64,000 nucleotides of DNA, taken from NCBI GenBank assembly GCA_017654935.2, contig CM065687.1, positions 24,350,639-24,414,638 on the forward strand. Reading direction: 5' to 3'. How positions within the stretch are numbered: position 1 is the first letter of the stretch; every line of letters begins with the position of its first letter. Below the pieces are notes generated by a model. That model did not search any database and had not been told where the DNA came from. It saw only the letters and a program-made list of their open reading frames with translations. Of the stretch, positions 50,701 through 60,994 are shown piece after piece. The translations under genes were made by a program, and so were the position numbers. Source of the stretch: Phymorhynchus buccinoides. Its lineage: Eukaryota > Mollusca > Gastropoda > Neogastropoda > Raphitomidae.

Positions 50701-53700
50701 TAACTCTGTATGGATGGTTCTTTCCTCTCATTTCATTAAACCAGTTTTATGTATGGTTGGAGTGACAAACACTTTGACTTTTTAACTCTGTATGGATGGT
50801 TCTTTCCTCTCATTTCATTAAACCAGTTTTATGTATGGTTGGAGTGACAAACACTTTGACTTTTTAACTCTGTATGGATGGTTCTTTTCCTCTCATTTCA
50901 TTAAACCAGTTTTATGTATGGTTGGAGTGACAAACACTTTGACTTTTTAACTCTGTATGGATGGTTCTTTCCTCTCATTTCATTAAACCAGTTTTATGTA
51001 TGGTTGGAGTGACAAACACTTTGACTTTTTAACTCTGTATGGATGGTTCTTTCCTCTCATTTCATTAAACCAGTTTTATGTATGGTTGGAGTGACAAACA
51101 CTTTGACTTTTTAACTCTGTATGGATGGTTCTTTTCCTCTCATTTCATTAAACCAGTTTTATGTATGGTTGGAGTGACAAACACTTTGACTTTTTAACTC
51201 TGTATGGATGGTTCTTTCCTCTCATTTCATTAAACCAGTTTTATGTATGGTTGGAGTGACAAACACTTTGACTTTTTAACTCTGTATGGATGGTTCTTTT
51301 CCTCTCATTTCATTAAACCAGTTTTATGTATGGTTGGAGTGACAAACACTTTGACTTTTTAACTCTGTATGGATGGTTCTTTTCCTCTCATTTCATTAAA
51401 CCAGTTTTATGTATGGTTAGAGTGACAAACACTTTGACTTTTTAACTCTGTATGGATGGTTCTTTCCTCTCATTTCATTAAACCAGTTTTATGTATGGTT
51501 GGAGTGACAAACACTTTGACTTTTTAACTCTGTATGGATGGTTCTTTCCTCTCATTTCATTAAACCAGTTTTATGTATGGTTGGAGTGACAAACACTTTG
51601 ACTTTTTAACTCTGTATGGATGGTTCTTTCCTCTCATTTCATTAAACCAGTTTTATGTATGGTTGGAGTGACAAACACTTTGACTTTTTAACTCTGTATG
51701 GATGGTTCTTTCCTCTCATTTCATTAAACCAGTTTTATGTATGGTTGGAGTGACAAACACTTTGACTTTTTAACTCTGTATGGATGGTTCTTTCCTCTCA
51801 TTTCATTAAACCAGTTTTATGTATGGTTAGAGTGACAAACACTTTGACTTTTTAACTCTGTATGGATGGTTCTTTCCTCTCATTTCATTAAACCAGTTTT
51901 ATGTATGGTTGGAGTGACAAACACTTTGACTTTTTAACTCTGTATGGATGGTTCTTTCCTCTCATTTCATTAAACCAGTTTTATGTATGGTTGGAGTGAC
52001 AAACACTTTGACTTTTTAACTCTGTATGGATGGTTCTTTCCTCTCATTTCATTAAACCAGTTTTATGTATGGTTAGAGTGACAAACACTTTGACTTTTTA
52101 ACTCTGTATGGATGGTTCTTTCCTCTCATTTCATTAAACCAGTTTTATGTATGGTTGGAGTGACAAACACTTTGACTTTTTAACTCTGTATGGATGGTTC
52201 TTTCCTCTCATTTCATTAAACCAGTTTTATGTATGGTTGGAGTGACAAACACTTTGACTTTTTAACTCTGTATGGATGGTTCTTTCCTCTCATTTCATTA
52301 AACCAGTTTTATGTATGGTTGGAGTGACAAACACTTTGACTTTTTAACTCTGTATGGATGGTTCTTTCCTCTCATTTCATTAAACCAGTTTTATGTATGG
52401 TTGGAGTGACAAACACTTTGACTTTTTAACTCTGTATGGATGGTTCTTTTCCTCTCATTTCATTAAACCAGTTTTATGTATGGTTGGAGTGACAAACACT
52501 TTGACTTTTTAACTCTGTATGGATGGTTCTTTCCTCTCATTTCATTAAACCAGTTTTATGTATGGTTGGAGTGACAAACACTTTGACTTTTTAACTCTGT
52601 ATGGATGGTTCTTTCCTCTCATTTCATTAAACCAGTTTTATGTATGGTTAGAGTGACAAACACTTTGACTTTTTAACTCTGTATGGATGGTTCTTTCCTC
52701 TCATTTCATTAAACCAGTTTTATGTATGGTTGGAGTGACAAACACTTTGACTTTTTAACTCTGTATGGATGGTTCTTTCCTCTCATTTCATTAAACCAGT
52801 TTTATGTATGGTTGGAGTGACAAACACTTTGACTTTTTAACTCTGTATGGATGGTTCTTTCCTCTCATTTCATTAAACCAGTTTTATGTATGGTTGGAGT
52901 GACAAACACTTTGACTTTTTAACTCTGTATGGATGGTTCTTTCCTCTCATTTCATTAAACCAGTTTTATGTATGGTTGGAGTGACAAACACTTTGACTTT
53001 TTAACTCTGTATGGATGGTTCTTTCCTCTCATTTCATTAAACCAGTTTTATGTATGGTTGGAGTGACAAACACTTTGACTTTTTAACTCTGTATGGATGG
53101 TTCTTTCCTCTCATTTCATTAAACCAGTTTTATGTATGGTTGGAGTGACAAACACTTTGACTTTTTAACTCTGTATGGATGGTTCTTTCCTCTCATTTCA
53201 TTAAACCAGTTTTATGTATGGTTAGAGTGACAAACACTTTGACTTTTTAACTCTGTATGGATGGTTCTTTCCTCTCATTTCATTAAACCAGTTTTATGTA
53301 TGGTTAGAGTGACAAACACTTTGACTTTTTAACTCTGTATGGATGGTTCTTTCCTCTCATTTCATTAAACCAGTTTTATGTATGGTTAGAGTGACAAACA
53401 CTTTGACTTTTTAACTCTGTATGGATGGTTCTTTCCTCTCATTTCATTAAACCAGTTTTATGTATGGTTGGAGTGACAAACACTTTGACTTTTTAACTCT
53501 GTATGGATGGTTCTTTCCTCTCATTTCATTAAACCAGTTTTATGTATGGTTGGAGTGACAAACACTTTGACTTTTTAACTCTGTATGGATGGTTCTTTTC
53601 CTCTCATTTCATTAAACCAGTTTTATGTATGGTTAGAGTGACAAACACTTTGACTTTTTAACTCTGTATGGATGGTTCTTTCCTCTCATTTCATTAAACC

Positions 53701-56700
53701 AGTTTTATGTATGGTTGGAGTGACAAACACTTTGACTTTTTAACTCTGTATGGATGGTTCTTTCCTCTCATTTCATTAAACCAGTTTTATGTATGGTTGG
53801 AGTGACAAACACTTTGACTTTTTAACTCTGTATGGATGGTTCTTTCCTCTCATTTCATTAAACCAGTTTTATGTATGGTTGGAGTGACAAACACTTTGAC
53901 TTTTTAACTCTGTATGGATGGTTCTTTCCTCTCATTTCATTAAACCAGTTTTATGTATGGTTGGAGTGACAAACACTTTGACTTTTTAACTCTGTATGGA
54001 TGGTTCTTTCCTCTCATTTCATTAAACCAGTTTTATGTATGGTTAGAGTGACAAACACTTTGACTTTTTAACTCTGTATGGATGGTTCTTTCCTCTCATT
54101 TCATTAAACCAGTTTTATGTATGGTTGGAGTGACAAACACTTTGACTTTTTAACTCTGTATGGATGGTTCTTTCCTCTCATTTCATTAAACCAGTTTTAT
54201 GTATGGTTAGAGTGACAAACACTTTGACTTTTTAACTCTGTATGGATGGTTCTTTCCTCTCATTTCATTAAACCAGTTTTATGTATGGTTGGAGTGACAA
54301 ACACTTTGACTTTTTAACTCTGTATGGATGGTTCTTTCCTCTCATTTCATTAAACCAGTTTTATGTATGGTTGGAGTGACAAACACTTTGACTTTTTAAC
54401 TCTGTATGGATGGTTCTTTCCTCTCATTTCATTAAACCAGTTTTATGTATGGTTGGAGTGACAAACACTTTGACTTTTTAACTCTGTATGGATGGTTCTT
54501 TCCTCTCATTTCATTAAACCAGTTTTATGTATGGTTAGAGTGACAAACACTTTGACTTTTTAACTCTGTATGGATGGTTCTTTCCTCTCATTTCATTAAA
54601 CCAGTTTTATGTATGGTTGGAGTGACAAACACTTTGACTTTTTAACTCTGTATGGATGGTTCTTTCCTCTCATTTCATTAAACCAGTTTTATGTATGGTT
54701 GGAGTGACAAACACTTTGACTTTTTAACTCTGTATGGATGGTTCTTTCCTCTCATTTCATTAAACCAGTTTTATGTATGGTTGGAGTGACAAACACTTTG
54801 ACTTTTTAACTCTGTATGGATGGTTCTTTCCTCTCATTTCATTAAACCAGTTTTATGTATGGTTGGAGTGACAAACACTTTGACTTTTTAACTCTGTATG
54901 GATGGTTCTTTCCTCTCATTTCATTAAACCAGTTTTATGTATGGTTGGAGTGACAAACACTTTGACTTTTTAACTCTGTATGGATGGTTCTTTCCTCTCA
55001 TTTCATTAAACCAGTTTTATGTATGGTTGGAGTGACAAACACTTTGACTTTTTAACTCTGTATGGATGGTTCTTTCCTCTCATTTCATTAAACCAGTTTT
55101 ATGTATGGTTGGAGTGACAAACACTTTGACTTTTTAACTCTGTATGGATGGTTCTTTCCTCTCATTTCATTAAACCAGTTTTATGTAAACCAGTTTTATG
55201 TATGGTTGGAGTGACAAACACTTTGACTTTTTAACTCTGTATGGATGGTTCTTTCCTCTCATTTCATTAAACCAGTTTTATGTATGGTTGGAGTGACAAA
55301 CACTTTGACTTTTTAACTCTGTATGGATGGTTCTTTCCTCTCATTTCATTAAACCAGTTTTATGTATGGTTGGAGTGACAAACACTTTGACTTTTTAACT
55401 CTGTATGGATGGTTCTTTCCTCTCATTTCATTAAACCAGTTTTATGTATGGTTGGAGTGACAAACACTTTGACTTTTTAACTCTGTATGGATGGTTCTTT
55501 CCTCTCATTTCATTAAACCAGTTTTATGTATGGTTGGAGTGACAAACACTTTGACTTTTTAACTCTGTATGGATGGTTCTTTCCTCTCATTTCATTAAAC
55601 CAGTTTTATGTATGGTTGGAGTGACAAACACTTTGACTTTTTAACTCTGTATGGATGGTTCTTTCCTCTCATTTCATTAAACCAGTTTTATGTATGGTTG
55701 GAGTGACAAACACTTTGACTTTTTAACTCTGTATGGATGGTTCTTTCCTCTCATTTCATTAAACCAGTTTTATGTATGGTTGGAGTGACAAACACTTTGA
55801 CTTTTTAACTCTGTATGGATGGTTCTTTTCCTCTCATTTCATTAAACCAGTTTTATGTATGGTTGGAGTGACAAACACTTTGACTTTTTAACTCTGTATG
55901 GATGGTTCTTTCCTCTCATTTCATTAAACCAGTTTTATGTATGGTTGGAGTGACAAACACTTTGACTTTTTAACTCTGTATGGATGGTTCTTTCCTCTCA
56001 TTTCATTAAACCAGTTTTATGTATGGTTGGAGTGACAAACACTTTGACTTTTTAACTCTGTATGGATGGTTCTTTCCTCTCATTTCATTAAACCAGTTTT
56101 ATGTATGGTTGGAGTGACAAACACTTTGACTTTTTAACTCTGTATGGATGGTTCTTTCCTCTCATTTCATTAAACCAGTTTTATGTATGGTTGGAGTGAC
56201 AAACACTTTGACTTTTTAACTCTGTATGGATGGTTCTTTCCTCTCATTTCATTAAACCAGTTTTATGTATGGTTGGAGTGACAAACACTTTGACTTTTTA
56301 ACTCTGTATGGATGGTTCTTTCCTCTCATTTCATTAAACCAGTTTTATGTATGGTTAGAGTGACAAACACTTTGACTTTTTAACTCTGTATGGATGGTTC
56401 TTTCCTCTCATTTCATTAAACCAGTTTTATGTATGGTTAGAGTGACAAACACTTTGACTTTTTAACTCTGTATGGATGGTTCTTTTCCTCTCATTTCATT
56501 AAACCAGTTTTATGTATGGTTAGAGTGACAAACACTTTGACTTTTTAACTCTGTATGGATGGTTCTTTCCTCTCATTTCATTAAACCAGTTTTATGTATG
56601 GTTGGAGTGACAAACACTTTGACTTTTTAACTCTGTATGGATGGTTCTTTCCTCTCATTTCATTAAACCAGTTTTATGTATGGTTGGAGTGACAAACACT

Positions 56701-59700
56701 TTGACTTTTTAACTCTGTATGGATGGTTCTTTCCTCTCATTTCATTAAACCAGTTTTATGTATGGTTAGAGTGACAAACACTTTGACTTTTTAACTCTGT
56801 ATGGATGGTTCTTTCCTCTCATTTCATTAAACCAGTTTTATGTATGGTTGGAGTGACAAACACTTTGACTTTTTAACTCTGTATGGATGGTTCTTTCCTC
56901 TCATTTCATTAAACCAGTTTTATGTATGGTTGGAGTGACAAACACTTTGACTTTTTAACTCTGTATGGATGGTTCTTTCCTCTCATTTCATTAAACCAGT
57001 TTTATGTATGGTTGGAGTGACAAACACTTTGACTTTTTAACTCTGTATGGATGGTTCTTTCCTCTCATTTCATTAAACCAGTTTTATGTATGGTTGGAGT
57101 GACAAACACTTTGACTTTTTAACTCTGTATGGATGGTTCTTTTCCTCTCATTTCATTAAACCAGTTTTATGTATGGTTAGAGTGACAAACACTTTGACTT
57201 TTTAACTCTGTATGGATGGTTCTTTCCTCTCATTTCATTAAACCAGTTTTATGTATGGTTGGAGTGACAAACACTTTGACTTTTTAACTCTGTATGGATG
57301 GTTCTTTCCTCTCATTTCATTAAACCAGTTTTATGTATGGTTGGAGTGACAAACACTTTGACTTTTTAACTCTGTATGGATGGTTCTTTCCTCTCATTTC
57401 ATTAAACCAGTTTTATGTATGGTTGGAGTGACAAACACTTTGACTTTTTAACTCTGTATGGATGGTTCTTTCCTCTCATTTCATTAAACCAGTTTTATGT
57501 ATGGTTGGAGTGACAAACACTTTGACTTTTTAACTCTGTATGGATGGTTCTTTCCTCTCATTTCATTAAACCAGTTTTATGTATGGTTGGAGTGACAAAC
57601 ACTTTGACTTTTTAACTCTGTATGGATGGTTCTTTTCCTCTCATTTCATTAAACCAGTTTTATGTATGGTTGGAGTGACAAACACTTTGACTTTTTAACT
57701 CTGTATGGATGGTTCTTTCCTCTCATTTCATTAAACCAGTTTTATGTATGGTTGGAGTGACAAACACTTTGACTTTTTAACTCTGTATGGATGGTTCTTT
57801 CCTCTCATTTCATTAAACCAGTTTTATGTATGGTTGGAGTGACAAACACTTTGACTTTTTAACTCTGTATGGATGGTTCTTTTCCTCTCATTTCATTAAA
57901 CCAGTTTTATGTATGGTTGGAGTGACAAACACTTTGACTTTTTAACTCTGTATGGATGGTTCTTTCCTCTCATTTCATTAAACCAGTTTTATGTATGGTT
58001 GGAGTGACAAACACTTTGACTTTTTAACTCTGTATGGATGGTTCTTTCCTCTCATTTCATTAAACCAGTTTTATGTATGGTTGGAGTGACAAACACTTTG
58101 ACTTTTTAACTCTGTATGGATGGTTCTTTCCTCTCATTTCATTAAACCAGTTTTATGTATGGTTGGAGTGACAAACACTTTGACTTTTTAACTCTGTATG
58201 GATGGTTCTTTCCTCTCATTTCATTAAACCAGTTTTATGTATGGTTGGAGTGACAAACACTTTGACTTTTTAACTCTGTATGGATGGTTCTTTCCTCTCA
58301 TTTCATTAAACCAGTTTTATGTATGGTTGGAGTGACAAACACTTTGACTTTTTAACTCTGTATGGATGGTTCTTTCCTCTCATTTCATTAAACCAGTTTT
58401 ATGTATGGTTGGAGTGACAAACACTTTGACTTTTTAACTCTGTATGGATGGTTCTTTCCTCTCATTTCATTAAACCAGTTTTATGTATGGTTGGAGTGAC
58501 AAACACTTTGACTTTTTAACTCTGTATGGATGGTTCTTTCCTCTCATTTCATTAAACCAGTTTTATGTATGGTTGGAGTGACAAACACTTTGACTTTTTA
58601 ACTCTGTATGGATGGTTCTTTCCTCTCATTTCATTAAACCAGTTTTATGTATGGTTGGAGTGACAAACACTTTGACTTTTTAACTCTGTATGGATGGTTC
58701 TTTCCTCTCATTTCATTAAACCAGTTTTATGTATGGTTGGAGTGACAAACACTTTGACTTTTTAACTCTGTATGGATGGTTCTTTCCTCTCATTTCATTA
58801 AACCAGTTTTATGTATGGTTGGAGTGACAAACACTTTGACTTTTTAACTCTGTATGGATGGTTCTTTCCTCTCATTTCATTAAACCAGTTTTATGTATGG
58901 TTGGAGTGACAAACACTTTGACTTTTTAACTCTGTATGGATGGTTCTTTCCTCTCATTTCATTAAACCAGTTTTATGTATGGTTGGAGTGACAAACACTT
59001 TGACTTTTTAACTCTGTATGGATGGTTCTTTCCTCTCATTTCATTAAACCAGTTTTATGTATGGTTGGAGTGACAAACACTTTGACTTTTTAACTCTGTA
59101 TGGATGGTTCTTTCCTCTCATTTCATTAAACCAGTTTTATGTATGGTTGGAGTGACAAACACTTTGACTTTTTAACTCTGTATGGATGGTTCTTTCCTCT
59201 CATTTCATTAAACCAGTTTTATGTATGGTTGGAGTGACAAACACTTTGACTTTTTAACTCTGTATGGATGGTTCTTTCCTCTCATTTCATTAAACCAGTT
59301 TTATGTATGGTTGGAGTGACAAACACTTTGACTTTTTAACTCTGTATGGATGGTTCTTTCCTCTCATTTCATTAAACCAGTTTTATGTATGGTTGGAGTG
59401 ACAAACACTTTGACTTTTTAACTCTGTATGGATGGTTCTTTCCTCTCATTTCATTAAACCAGTTTTATGTATGGTTGGAGTGACAAACACTTTGACTTTT
59501 TAACTCTGTATGGATGGTTCTTTCCTCTCATTTCATTAAACCAGTTTTATGTATGGTTGGAGTGACAAACACTTTGACTTTTTAACTCTGTATGGATGGT
59601 TCTTTCCTCTCATTTCATTAAACCAGTTTTATGTATGGTTGGAGTGACAAACACTTTGACTTTTTAACTCTGTATGGATGGTTCTTTCCTCTCATTTCAT

Positions 59701-60963
59701 TAAACCAGTTTTATGTATGGTTGGAGTGACAAACACTTTGACTTTTTAACTCTGTATGGATGGTTCTTTCCTCTCATTTCATTAAACCAGTTTTATGTAT
59801 GGTTGGAGTGACAAACACTTTGACTTTTTAACTCTGTATGGATGGTTCTTTCCTCTCATTTCATTAAACCAGTTTTATGTATGGTTAGAGTGACAAACAC
59901 TTTGACTTTTTAACTCTGTATGGATGGTTCTTTCCTCTCATTTCATTAAACCAGTTTTATGTATGGTTGGAGTGACAAACACTTTGACTTTTTAACTCTG
60001 TATGGATGGTTCTTTCCCTCTCATTTCATTAAACCAGTTTTATGTATGGTTGGAGTGACAAACACTTTGACTTTTTAACTCTGTATGGATGGTTCTTTCC
60101 CTCTCATTTCATTAAACCAGTTTTATGTATGGTTAGAGTGACAAACACTTTCACTTTTTAACTCTGTATGGATGGTTCTTTCCTCTCATTTCATTAAACC
60201 AGTTTTATGTATGGTTAGAGTGACAAACACTTTCACTTTTTAACTCATTCGCATCGCAACGATTTTGAATTATTAAAAAAATTCACAAATCATTCCAGCG
60301 ATACACACAAACAAAACATACATAAACAAAAGGAGAAATTAAAGATTACGGGTTTTTACTTCAGGTTTAGACATAGGGAAGTGGTAGATCAGACTTTTTT
60401 TTATATATAGACTTTACAAAGAAAAACACTACGCCGAATGGTTTCCCCACAACAAACCGCTTCAAAAGCAAAGTCAGAGGCAAAATTGTGGTCTAAGGTA
60501 GCGAAACGAGTTTAGAAGTGACCAAGGTATGGTATGCACACAGATTTACTTCCCTTGAAGCAAATGCATCAAATTGACAGCTATCTATTAATTCAGGACA
60601 TATATGGCCGGAACGACTTGAATGAGTTAAAGACCTGAAACATGACTTTTATTTTGTCTAATACAGACATTTTTTCCCCAGATCAACCCTATGTCTTATC
60701 ATGTAATGCCAAGGAATAGTTGAAGTGTTGTTTGTTGCTGTGTGCCATGTTGTGCAGGAGGATCAGCACCAGGAGGATCTGCAGATGTTTCAGGTGGTGT
60801 TGATGTGTTGTGTTCCTTCCTTCCCTTGAATGACCAGTCATGTGGTGTAGAGTGGCACAGTGGTAACGCGTTCGCTTCGTGTCAAGTAAACCCGAGTTCG
60901 AACCTGGGTACAGGGGATTTTTTCCTCTCATTCTGCACTAGGCCTTAACGGTCTGAACGTGGA

Positions 60964-60994
<31 letters not shown>

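Noticed and set aside
46569..60239. CRISPR-like array
   Set aside because: There are no unique spacers; units are head-to-tail copies, and the context is a eukaryotic intron.
60846..60915. Functional tRNA gene
   Set aside because: Box A and B are present but the cloverleaf pairing looks poor and a SINE body follows directly; it is better explained as a SINE head.
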